Assembly (NCBI RefSeq): GCF_003947415.1
Contig: NZ_QHKL01000001.1
Location: 124,001 to 188,000 of the forward strand
Origin: Amycolatopsis sp. WAC 01376
Lineage (GTDB): Bacteria > Actinomycetota > Actinomycetes > Mycobacteriales > Pseudonocardiaceae
Length of the DNA: 64,000 nucleotides
Reading direction: 5' to 3'
The notes beneath the pieces are model-generated. The model did not search any database, was not told where the DNA came from, and worked only from the letters and a program-made list of their open reading frames with translations. Shown one piece after another: positions 20,344 through 27,172 of this stretch; within the stretch, counting starts at the first letter, position 1; every line of letters starts with the position of its first letter. Both the position numbers and the translations under genes were made by a program.

Positions 20344-21192
20344 TCAGATCTTGGAGACCTGGTTGAACGACAGCTCGACCGGGGTCTCCCGGCCGAAGAT
20401 CGACACCAGGACCTTCAGCTTCTGTCCGTCCACGTTGACCTCGGAGATCGTCGCGGGCAGCGTCGCGAACGGGCCGTCCATGACGGTGACCGACTCGCCG
20501 ATCTCGAAGTCGACCTCGACCGCGGGGCCACCCAGCTGCGACTCGGAAGCGGCAGCCTCGCCCTTGCCGGACTTGGCCGGCGTGGCGGTCTCGACCTTGG
20601 GCGCGAGGAACTTGAGCACCTCTTCCACGGTCAGCGGCGACGGACGCGACGTGGCGCCGACGAACCCGGTGACACCCGGCGTGTTGCGCACCGCGCTCCA
20701 CGAGGCGTCGTTCAGGTCCATCCGGACCAGGATGTAGCCGGGCAGCACCTTGCGCTGCACCTGCTTGCGCTGGCCGTTCTTGATCTCGGTGACCTCTTCG
20801 GTCGGGACCTCGATCTGGAAGATGTAGTCCTCGACGTCCAGGGTCTGGGTCCGGGTCTCGAGGTTGGTCTTCACCTTGTTCTCGTAACCCGCGTACGAGT
20901 GCACGACGTACCACTCACCGGGAGCGGCGTTGAGTTCCGCGCGCATCTTCGCGACCGGGTCGACGTTCTCGTCGGCTTCGGCGGCGGTGTCGTCGGCTGC
21001 GTTGTCGTCGGTCTCGTCGGACGCCTCTTCGGCCTCCGCGACATCTGCGGCTTCGTCGACCTCGTCGCCTGCGGCGGGCACCTCGACGGAATCCAGGTGC
21101 TCGGACTGCTCGTCGCCGAGTGCCGCGTGCACCTGCTCGTCGGAAAGCTCGGTCAGCTCATGACCGGCTGCTGTGCCGTTGTCGGAGGTCAC
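20344..21192 (-). CDS. nusG: Transcription antitermination/termination factor NusG
   Basis: 282 residues from GTG at 21192, which has GAGAGGA six bases upstream; the open frame continues upstream to 21234 without support. Residues 1-85 are an acidic Asp/Glu/Ala-rich extension usual in actinobacteria. The NGN domain follows ([20 protein letters not shown]), then the KOW domain ([20 protein letters not shown]). Couples RNA polymerase to Rho and the ribosome. Follows secE by 76 bp. Confidence 0.96.
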   Translation of the reverse strand: MTSDNGTAAGHELTELSDEQVHAALGDEQSEHLDSVEVPAAGDEVDEAADVAEAEEASDETDDNAADDTAAEADENVDPVAKMRAELNAAPGEWYVVHSYAGYENKVKTNLETRTQTLDVEDYIFQIEVPTEEVTEIKNGQRKQVQRKVLPGYILVRMDLNDASWSAVRNTPGVTGFVGATSRPSPLTVEEVLKFLAPKVETATPAKSGKGEAAASESQLGGPAVEVDFEIGESVTVMDGPFATLPATISEVNVDGQKLKVLVSIFGRETPVELSFNQVSKI

Positions 21193-21268
21193 GTTCCGTC
21201 CTCTCAGTTGATCGGTTGCCGTGGCGCAGGCCACCGTGCGGTGCGCTCAGGCACCGCGAACGGCTGCC

Positions 21269-21715
21269 TCAGCTGCCGAAGACGGCACCGACGACCTCTT
21301 TGAAGGCCAGGTCGAGGCCGCTCACCAGCGCCACCATGAACACCACGAAGACCAGCACCACCGCGGTGTAGGTGACCATCTGCTTGCGGTTCGGCCAGAT
21401 GACCTTGCGCAGCTCGGCCCAGACTTCGCGGATGAAGCGCATCAGCCGGGCGAAGATCGACGCCTGCTTCGGCTTGCGGTCGCGCTTCGGAGTCGCCGTG
21501 CCCTTGGCGTCCTTGGACTTCTCGGTCTTGTCCCCGGCCTTCGCCTTGCCGGCGGGGCGGGTCTTGTCGTCCGACTTGGCGTCGGACTTACCGGACGGGC
21601 GCGCGGACGCACGGCGCTCACGCCGGGCAGCGGCGGTCACCGGGCGGGACTGTTCGTCGGGCTTCTGCCCGGCGCCGTCCTGCGCCTTCTCACCGCTGGC
21701 GTCGCTGTCGCTCAC
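21269..21715 (-). CDS. secE: Preprotein translocase subunit SecE
   Basis: 148 residues from GTG at 21715, chosen for GGAGGAG five bases before it. A long basic/Ser/Ala-rich N-terminus is followed by the SecE core FIREVWAELRKVIWPNRKQM, then one membrane helix (AVVLVFVVFMVALVSGLDLA). It clamps SecY in the translocon. First protein gene after tRNA-Trp, the classic trpT-secE-nusG arrangement. Confidence 0.95.
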   Translation of the reverse strand: MSDSDASGEKAQDGAGQKPDEQSRPVTAAARRERRASARPSGKSDAKSDDKTRPAGKAKAGDKTEKSKDAKGTATPKRDRKPKQASIFARLMRFIREVWAELRKVIWPNRKQMVTYTAVVLVFVVFMVALVSGLDLAFKEVVGAVFGS

Positions 21716-21748
21716 GACCACTCCTCCGCCTTCACCAGTTCGCTTACG

Positions 21749-21821
<73 letters not shown>

Positions 21822-22027
21822 TTGGAACCCCGATGCTCTGGAGCTCCCGAGGACGCATTCCATCGTCCCCACCGCCGTGGCGGGGATGACCGTAGTGCGT
21901 TCCGAGACCAGAAGTCTACGGCAACCCCGGAACAGCTTCGCAACCGCGCCCCTCAAAGCGGCGCGGAGCAGCCTTCCGCGAGGAAACTCCCCCACGGCCG
22001 ACACCATGATCGTGCCACGATGTCGCC

Positions 22028-23257
22028 ATGAGCGCTCCCGCACCCTCGCCTTCGCCGGCTTCCCGCGTCTCGGCCCGCATCGGCGGCATCACGCCGTCGG
22101 CCACGCTGGCCGTCGACGCGAAGGCCCGGGCGCTCAAGGCGCAGGGTCGTCCGGTGATCGGCTTCGGTGCCGGCCAGCCGGACTTCCCCACCCCCGCCAA
22201 CGTGCTCGAAGCCGCCGAAGCGGCCGTCCGCGACAAGGTCAATCACGGCTACACCGCCGCGGGCGGGCTGCCGGAGCTGCGTGAGGCGATCGCGGCGAAG
22301 ACCGTGCGCGACTCCGGGTACGAGGTCGACCCCGGCCGCGTCCTGGTGACGAACGGCGGCAAGCAGGCGGTCTACTCGGCGTTCGCGACGCTGCTCGACC
22401 CGGGCGACGAGGTGCTGCTGCCCGCCCCGTACTGGACGACGTACCCGGAGTCGATCGCCCTCGCCGGCGGGGTCCCGGTGCAGGTCACGGCCGACGAGAC
22501 GACGGGCTATCTGGTCACCGTCGAGCAGCTCGAAGCCGCCAGGACGCCGCGCACGAAGGTGTTGCTGTTCGTGTCGCCGTCGAACCCGACCGGCGCGGTG
22601 TACCCGCGTGAACAGGTCGAGGCGATCGGGCGCTGGGCGCACGAGAACGGCCTCTGGGTCATCACCGACGAGATCTACGAGCACCTGGTCTACGACGGTG
22701 CCGAAGCGCCCTCGATGCCCGTCCTGGTCCCGGAACTCGCCGACCGGACGATCGTGCTCAACGGCGTCGCGAAGACGTACTCGATGACCGGCTGGCGGGT
22801 GGGCTGGCTGCTCGGGCCGCAGGACGTGGTCAAGGCGGCGACGGCGTACCAATCGCACTTGTGCGGCAACGTTTCGAACGTCGCGCAACGGGCCGCGCTG
22901 GCCGCGGTGAGCGGTCCGCTCGACGCCGTGCACGCGATGCGCGATGCGTTCGATTCCCGTCGAAAGACGGCACTTTCGCTGCTTTCCGAGATCCCCGGCG
23001 TCGAGACTCCGGTGCCGCTCGGCGCTTTCTATGTTTACCCGTCGATGAAAGCCTTGCTGGGCAAGGAGATCCGCGGCGAACGACCGGCCGACACGGTCGC
23101 GTTGGCCGATCTGATCCTGCGCGAGGCCGAAGTCGCCGTGGTGCCCGGCGAGGCGTTCGGCACGCCGGGGTACTTCCGGATTTCCTATGCGCTGAACGAA
23201 AATGATCTTGCCGAAGGGATATCCAGGATGGGCCGGCTGCTCGCGGAAGCACGGTGA
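22028..23257 (+). CDS. Class I aminotransferase (aspartate aminotransferase-like)
   Basis: 409 residues, PLP fold-type I. Visible: the substrate-site segment [26 protein letters not shown], the PLP-ring Asn in [10 protein letters not shown], Asp in [13 protein letters not shown], the Schiff-base lysine in [16 protein letters not shown], and the C-terminal Arg in [12 protein letters not shown]. Probably transfers amino groups between aspartate and 2-oxoglutarate; subgroup Ib (prephenate/arginine variants) cannot be excluded. ATG at 22028. Coupled to the next gene by GTGA. Confidence 0.92.
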   Translation: MSAPAPSPSPASRVSARIGGITPSATLAVDAKARALKAQGRPVIGFGAGQPDFPTPANVLEAAEAAVRDKVNHGYTAAGGLPELREAIAAKTVRDSGYEVDPGRVLVTNGGKQAVYSAFATLLDPGDEVLLPAPYWTTYPESIALAGGVPVQVTADETTGYLVTVEQLEAARTPRTKVLLFVSPSNPTGAVYPREQVEAIGRWAHENGLWVITDEIYEHLVYDGAEAPSMPVLVPELADRTIVLNGVAKTYSMTGWRVGWLLGPQDVVKAATAYQSHLCGNVSNVAQRAALAAVSGPLDAVHAMRDAFDSRRKTALSLLSEIPGVETPVPLGAFYVYPSMKALLGKEIRGERPADTVALADLILREAEVAVVPGEAFGTPGYFRISYALNENDLAEGISRMGRLLAEAR

Positions 23258-24150
23258 CCGTGATGCGCCTGGGAATCGCCCTTCCGCAGTACGGTCCCCT
23301 CGCTTCCCTGGACGCCGTCCCCGGTTTCGCCGCGGCCGCCGAGGAACTCGGATACGAGTCGTTGTGGGTCGGGGATCGGGTGCTGGCCCCGGTTTCTCCG
23401 TCGGACTTCTATCCCGGCGGCACCCCGGAACGGCCGTACCCGCCGGAGTTCGTCACCTTCGCGGATCCGCTGATCCTGCTGACGGTGGCCGCGACCGTCA
23501 CCCGACGGGTCCGGCTCGGCACCAGCACGCTCACCGGGACGGTGTATCCCGCCGTGGTGCTCGCCCGGATGCTGACTTCACTGGATCAGGTGAGCGGCGG
23601 CCGGCTGGATGTCGGGCTGGGCACCGGTTGGCTTCGCGACGAGTACACCGCGACAGGCACGCCATGGAAGGGCCGCGGCAAGCAGCTGGAGGAACTCCTC
23701 GACGTCCTTCGGGAGTTCTGGACCGGCGATCCGGTCGAGCACGAAGGCGAACGCTGGCGGATCCCGGCGTCGAAGGTGGGGCTGCGACCGGTACAGAATC
23801 CGCATCCGCCGGTGTTGCTGGGCGGGCTTTCGGCGGCGGCACTGGACCGCGTCGGCCGCCGCGCCGAGGGCTGGTTGCCCGCCGGACTGCCCGCGCCCTA
23901 TCTCGCGAAGCTCTGGGGAACCGTGGTGAGTGCCGCCGAGAAGGCGGGCCGCGACCCCGAGACGCTGCGGCGGGTGCTGCGGATCAATCCGAAACCCGGC
24001 ACCGATCTCAAGGACGTCGCCGCGCAGCTGGCCGCGGCCGCCGAAACCGGGATCACCGAGGCCTTCGTCGACCCGCACTACCTCGCGCGGGACGTCACCC
24101 ATGCCCTCGATCTCGCCGCCGAGCTGCGCGATCTCGTCCCGACAGACTGA
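23254..24150 (+). CDS. LLM-class (luciferase-like) F420-dependent oxidoreductase
   Basis: 298 residues with the bacterial luciferase-like TIM barrel: start [62 protein letters not shown] and [12 protein letters not shown] proteins of this type in actinobacteria usually use F420 and often carry TIGR03619-like features; the substrate is unknown. GTG at 23254 overlaps the aminotransferase stop; an ATG at 23263 is also possible. Ends at a strong hairpin. Confidence 0.88.
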   Translation: MTVMRLGIALPQYGPLASLDAVPGFAAAAEELGYESLWVGDRVLAPVSPSDFYPGGTPERPYPPEFVTFADPLILLTVAATVTRRVRLGTSTLTGTVYPAVVLARMLTSLDQVSGGRLDVGLGTGWLRDEYTATGTPWKGRGKQLEELLDVLREFWTGDPVEHEGERWRIPASKVGLRPVQNPHPPVLLGGLSAAALDRVGRRAEGWLPAGLPAPYLAKLWGTVVSAAEKAGRDPETLRRVLRINPKPGTDLKDVAAQLAAAAETGITEAFVDPHYLARDVTHALDLAAELRDLVPTD

Positions 24151-24179
24151 AGGCCCTCCCCGCCGGGAAGGGCCTTCAG
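24147..24179. terminator. Bidirectional terminator between convergent genes
   Basis: CTGAAGGCCC...GGGCCTTCAG with an inner TCCC/GGGA pairing, one bulge. It begins in the LLM stop codon and ends just before the stop of the convergent small gene. Confidence 0.85.
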
Positions 24180-24182
24180 AAG

Positions 24183-24398
24183 TCAGGATTCGCCGTCGGC
24201 GAGCTGAATGAGCGCGTGGGCCTTCGCGGCGTATTTCCAGTTGCCGAGGTCCCGGATCGTCTTGATCTTGAGCTCCGCGAGGAGCTCGTCGTGCTTCTTG
24301 GTCAGGCCCTCGAGCGCGGACGGCGGGGCGTCCAGCAGCTCGCCGATGGTCTTGTCCTCCCACGCCTTGTCGACCAGCTTGTTCAAGTTCAGGCTCAC
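24183..24398 (-). CDS. Small conserved helical protein, function unknown
   Basis: 71 residues from GTG at 24398, supported by GAGGAAAGG upstream (an ATG at 24461 lacks one). The sequence is all-helical, beginning VSLNLNKLVDKAWEDKTIGE, with LKIKTIRDLGNWKYAAKAHA near the end. The TIRDLGNWKY part resembles a helix-hairpin-helix motif seen in small actinobacterial proteins. No enzyme motif. Sits alone between two plus-strand genes. Confidence 0.7.
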   Translation of the reverse strand: MSLNLNKLVDKAWEDKTIGELLDAPPSALEGLTKKHDELLAELKIKTIRDLGNWKYAAKAHALIQLADGES

Positions 24399-24505
24399 GT
24401 TTTCGCCTTTCCTCGGTGCCAGGTACTCGCCCACCCTGAATGTGATCCACGTCTCAGGCAACTCGAGATCACCCGTTCACCTGAGCTTCACCGACGGTCG
24501 GACCG

Positions 24506-25447
24506 ATGACAAAAGTGACCCAGGTCGCGTACAACGAACGGGTGACGCGGCGGAGAACTGGCGGGGGCTGCCTGTTCCTGGTGATCGTGCTGTCCGTCCT
24601 GGGGATCGCCTATCACCTGTGGGAGCGTGGAACGTCGGTGACACCGCCGGGGGTCACCACTTCGGACGGCTCGGGCCGCTACGTGGCGCTGGGGGATTCC
24701 TATACGGCTTCGCCGGGCACCGGACGGCCCGTGGGCGCGCCGGCGGGCTGCGACCGTTCGGACAACAACTACCCGAGCTTGCTGGCCGCGAAGCTGCGTC
24801 CGGCCGAGTTCGTCGATGCCAGCTGCGGTGGCGCCACGACCGAACACCTCACCGGCGAACAGAAGACCCGTGACGGCACGAACGCTCCGCAGCTCGACGC
24901 CATCGATGGCGACACGACGCTGGTGACCGTCGGGATCGGCGGCAACGACGTGGGCTTCGTCGGCTTCGCGAACCAGTGCGCGACGCAGCAGCAGACCGCT
25001 TCGCCCTGCAAGACCCAGCTGACCGCGGGCGGCCGCGACCAACTCGCCGAGCGGATCACCGCCGCGGCGGACCGGCTCGGCGGAATCCTGGACCAGATCC
25101 GCTCGAAGGCCCCTTCGGCGCGCATCGTGGTCGTCGGATACCCGACGGTGCTTCCGGACGACGACGCCGGTTGCTGGCCGGTCCTGCCGGTCGGCGCGGG
25201 AGACGTGGCCTACTTCCGAGACTCGCTGAAGCGGCTTAACACGGCGCTACAGGAGACGGCGAAGGAGCACGAAGCGGGCTTCGCCGACATGTCGACCGCG
25301 AGCAAGGGGCGGGACATGTGCAGCGCCGCGAACCGGCGCTGGGTCGAAGGCCCCGCGCCTTCGGTGCCCGCCGCGCCGCTGCACCCGAACGCGCGGGGCG
25401 CGGAAGGCATGGCGGAGGTCATCGAGAAGCTGCTCAAGCTCGCTTGA
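24506..25447 (+). CDS. SGNH/GDSL-family secreted esterase or lipase
   Basis: 313 residues. N-terminal membrane/signal segment at about 20-38 (GGCLFLVIVLSVLGIAYHL), then SGNH hydrolase: block I GDSYTASPG (Ser 65), block III GIGGNDVGF, and block V His in PLHPNARGAEGMA. The Asp usually three residues before the His is absent (PAAPLHPN), so a Ser-His dyad is likely, as in some Streptomyces esterases. Six cysteines in the mature part suggest disulfides typical of secreted actinobacterial SGNH lipases. The start is uncertain (ATG 24506 or GTG 24542). Confidence 0.88.
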   Translation: MTKVTQVAYNERVTRRRTGGGCLFLVIVLSVLGIAYHLWERGTSVTPPGVTTSDGSGRYVALGDSYTASPGTGRPVGAPAGCDRSDNNYPSLLAAKLRPAEFVDASCGGATTEHLTGEQKTRDGTNAPQLDAIDGDTTLVTVGIGGNDVGFVGFANQCATQQQTASPCKTQLTAGGRDQLAERITAAADRLGGILDQIRSKAPSARIVVVGYPTVLPDDDAGCWPVLPVGAGDVAYFRDSLKRLNTALQETAKEHEAGFADMSTASKGRDMCSAANRRWVEGPAPSVPAAPLHPNARGAEGMAEVIEKLLKLA

Positions 25448-25465
25448 GGCGTGGTGGGCTCGCTT

Positions 25466-25557
25466 GCATGACTGGACCTGTCACGCGGGACCGTGTGGAT
25501 TTCGGGTCATCCAACGCCTCAAAATCCACACAGTGGGCGTCATTGGTCCGGTCATGC
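25466..25557. repeat. 92-nt palindromic element
   Basis: Arms of about 37 nt: the outer 13 bp GCATGACTGGACC / GGTCCGGTCATGC differ by one base, and the inner 10 bp GTGTGGATTT / AAATCCACAC are perfect. Between them the arms pair partly. The element has the form of a small non-autonomous palindromic mobile repeat. Confidence 0.75.
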
Positions 25558-25671
25558 GCCTTACAGCCGCTTAAGCGCGCGAAGCAGGCTTTCTTAAGCT
25601 CGCGAAGCCCCTTCGCGCCCCTACGCGAGCCGCCGCAGCCTTTCTCAAGGCCCGCTGACCTGCGGAAAGAG

Positions 25672-25735
25672 AGCAAGGGACCTTTGCTCTCGCTTACTTA
25701 GGCACGCTAAGCGACGCTAGCAAAGGTCCCTTGCT
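25672..25735. terminator. Perfect 17-bp inverted repeat downstream of hadB
   Basis: AGCAAGGGACCTTTGCT (25672-25688) and AGCAAAGGTCCCTTGCT (25719-25735). The 30-nt loop itself contains CGCTTA/TAAGCG. It lies 15 bp past the hadB stop, so it can end the had transcript. Confidence 0.75.
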
Positions 25736-25749
25736 ATCACTTTTCGAGG

Positions 25750-26154
25750 TCAGGCGCGGACGACCGCCTGCGCCTTGCCCAGGACGGCCTTGCCGTCGAA
25801 CTTGGCGGTGATGTCGATGCGAGCGGTGCCGTCGTCGTTGACCACGGCGACCTTCCCGGTGAACTCGATCGTCGCGGCGCCCTCGTTCGGCACGACCACG
25901 GGGCGCGTGAAGCGCGCGAAGTAGTCGACGAGACGGCCCGGGTCGCCGAGCCAGTCGGTGACGAGCCGCGCGCCGAGCGCCATGGTCAGCATCCCGTGCG
26001 CGATGACGTCCGGCAGGCCGACCTCCTTGGCGAAGGCCTCATTCCAGTGGATGGGGTTGAAGTCCAGAGAAGCGCCGGCGTAGCGCACCAGCTGCTCCCT
26101 GGTGACGTCGACGGTCAGCGGCGTCAGTTCTTCTCCGGCGGTGAACGTGCTCAC
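25750..26154 (-). CDS. hadB: (3R)-hydroxyacyl-ACP dehydratase subunit HadB-like
   Basis: 134 residues, hot-dog fold of the MaoC/hydratase-2 type. The catalytic pair is present: Asp31 and His36 in SLDFNPIHWNEAFAKEVGLP, followed by VIAHGMLTMALG. In mycobacteria HadB is the catalytic partner of HadA or HadC in fatty-acid elongation. GTG at 26154 overlaps the hadA stop (GTGA). No third hadC-like gene follows; the next thing downstream is an inverted repeat. In an organism without mycolic acids this pair probably serves another fatty-acid elongation step. Confidence 0.88.
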   Translation of the reverse strand: MSTFTAGEELTPLTVDVTREQLVRYAGASLDFNPIHWNEAFAKEVGLPDVIAHGMLTMALGARLVTDWLGDPGRLVDYFARFTRPVVVPNEGAATIEFTGKVAVVNDDGTARIDITAKFDGKAVLGKAQAVVRA

Positions 26155-26600
26155 GCGCCCTCCCCTCGGACCACGAGCTGGGCGTACGTGGTGGCGATCG
26201 GGCCGCCGTCGGCGCCGGAGATCTCGGCGCGCAGGTTGATGAAGTCGTTCCCGGCGCGGGTCATGATGTTGTCGATGTACGTGGTGAGCGACAGGACGTC
26301 GCCCGCGTGCACCGGCCGCGTGTAGGTGAACCGCTGGTCGCCGTGGACCATCCGCGAATAGTCGAGACCCAGCTCCGGGTCGGAGACGATCGCGTTGATC
26401 GAAGCGAGGTTGATGATCGTGAGGAACGTCGGCGGCGCGATGACGTCGGGGTGCCCGGCCGCCTTCGCCGCTTCGGTGTCGCGGTAGAGCGGGTTCGTGT
26501 CGCCGAGCGCGTCGGCGAACTCCCGGATCTTCTCGCGACTCACTTCATAGGTACTGGTCGGCGGGTACGCCCGCCCGGTGAACGACTGGTCCAAGGCCAC
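26151..26600 (-). CDS. hadA: MaoC-like dehydratase subunit HadA-like
   Basis: 149 residues, hot-dog fold, N-terminal FAS1-dehydratase type: SREKIREFADALGDTNPLYR, IAPPTFLTII, and RMVHGDQRFTYTRPVHAGDV. The position of the catalytic His in HadB is Tyr here (NPLY), which fits HadA as the substrate-stabilising, non-catalytic partner. ATG at 26600. Encoded just upstream of hadB with coupled translation. Confidence 0.88.
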   Translation of the reverse strand: MALDQSFTGRAYPPTSTYEVSREKIREFADALGDTNPLYRDTEAAKAAGHPDVIAPPTFLTIINLASINAIVSDPELGLDYSRMVHGDQRFTYTRPVHAGDVLSLTTYIDNIMTRAGNDFINLRAEISGADGGPIATTYAQLVVRGEGA

Positions 26601-26627
26601 CCGAGCAGGCTACCTAACCCGGAAAAG

Positions 26628-26663
26628 CCCGAAGCCGCCCTGGTTGACCAGGACGGCTTCGGG
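26628..26663 (-). terminator. rpmG terminator hairpin
   Basis: CCCGAAGCCGCCCTGGT / ACCAGGACGGCTTCGGG, 17-bp stem with one mismatch and a 2-nt apical gap. It lies between rpmG and hadA, so these are separate transcripts despite conserved adjacency. Confidence 0.85.
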
Positions 26664-26688
26664 TGAGACAGGTAGAACCGCTAGACGC

Positions 26689-26853
26689 TCAGCGGGTCTC
26701 TTTGTGAGTCCGGTGCGTACCGCAGTTCGGGCAGAACTTCTTCATCTCCAGGCGATCCGGGTTGTTGCGCCGGTTCTTCTTGGTGATGTAGTTGCGGTGC
26801 TTGCACTCCTCACACGCGAGCGTGATCTTCGGTCGCACGTCAGTGGCAGCCAC
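26689..26853 (-). CDS. rpmG: 50S ribosomal protein L33
   Basis: 54 residues from GTG at 26853, which has AGAAGGA eight bases before it; the frame upstream runs into the tRNA. Contains the zinc-ribbon cysteines CEEC and CPNC and the typical [20 protein letters not shown]. This is the Cys-containing (C+) form of L33, not the zinc-free paralogue. Confidence 0.96.
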   Translation of the reverse strand: MAATDVRPKITLACEECKHRNYITKKNRRNNPDRLEMKKFCPNCGTHRTHKETR

Positions 26854-26898
26854 AGCATATCCTTCTCTACTAGGCCTGGGATACCCAGGATTACCGCG

Positions 26899-26971
26899 TA
26901 GCGGTGGCCGGACTTGAACCGGCGACACAGCGATTATGAGCCGCTTGCTCTGCCAGCTGAGCTACACCGCC
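26899..26971 (-). tRNA. tRNA-Met (CAT anticodon)
   Basis: 73 nt on the minus strand. Acceptor GGCGGTG/CACCGCT with a G-U first pair, D arm AGCTCAGCTGGCAGAGC, anticodon loop CTCATAA, T arm GGTTCAAGTCC, discriminator A. The paired first acceptor base favours an elongator; initiator identity was not tested. Confidence 0.95.
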
Positions 26972-27020
26972 TTACATGCCCCTGGCCGCGACACGCTTAC
27001 GTGACGCGGCTGAGGTAGCG

Positions 27021-27093
27021 AGCCCCTTTACGGAATCGAACCGTAGACCTTTTCCTTACCATGGAAACGCTCTACCGACTGAGCTAAAGGGGC
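27021..27093 (-). tRNA. tRNA-Thr (GGT anticodon)
   Basis: 73 nt, acceptor GCCCCTT/AAGGGGC, D arm GCTCAGTCGGTAGAGC, anticodon stem TTTCC/GGAAA with loop ATGGTAA, T arm GGTTCGATTCC. It precedes tRNA-Met and rpmG in the transcript. Confidence 0.96.
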
Positions 27094-27129
27094 CTTGCCC
27101 TCTCGCGAGGACTTAGAAAGATTAGCAGG

Positions 27130-27151
27130 CCGGTTAAGGGGCCTTAACCGG
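27130..27151 (-). terminator. Palindrome downstream of the EAL gene
   Basis: CCGGTTAAGG-GG-CCTTAACCGG, a perfect 10-bp stem, 22 bp past the stop at 27173. A third copy of CCGGTTAAGG lies at 27155-27164. Confidence 0.7.
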
Positions 27152-27172
27152 GGGGCCGGTTAAGGCAAAACC

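Larger units (their letters stand above)
25448..25749. other. Intergenic region with three repeat types
   Basis: 302 bp, no gene. It holds a 92-nt hairpin element (25466-25557), a 16-bp direct repeat with one mismatch (CTTAAGCGCGCGAAGC at 25570, CTTAAGCTCGCGAAGC at 25593), and the perfect inverted repeat at 25672-25735. Confidence 0.75.
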
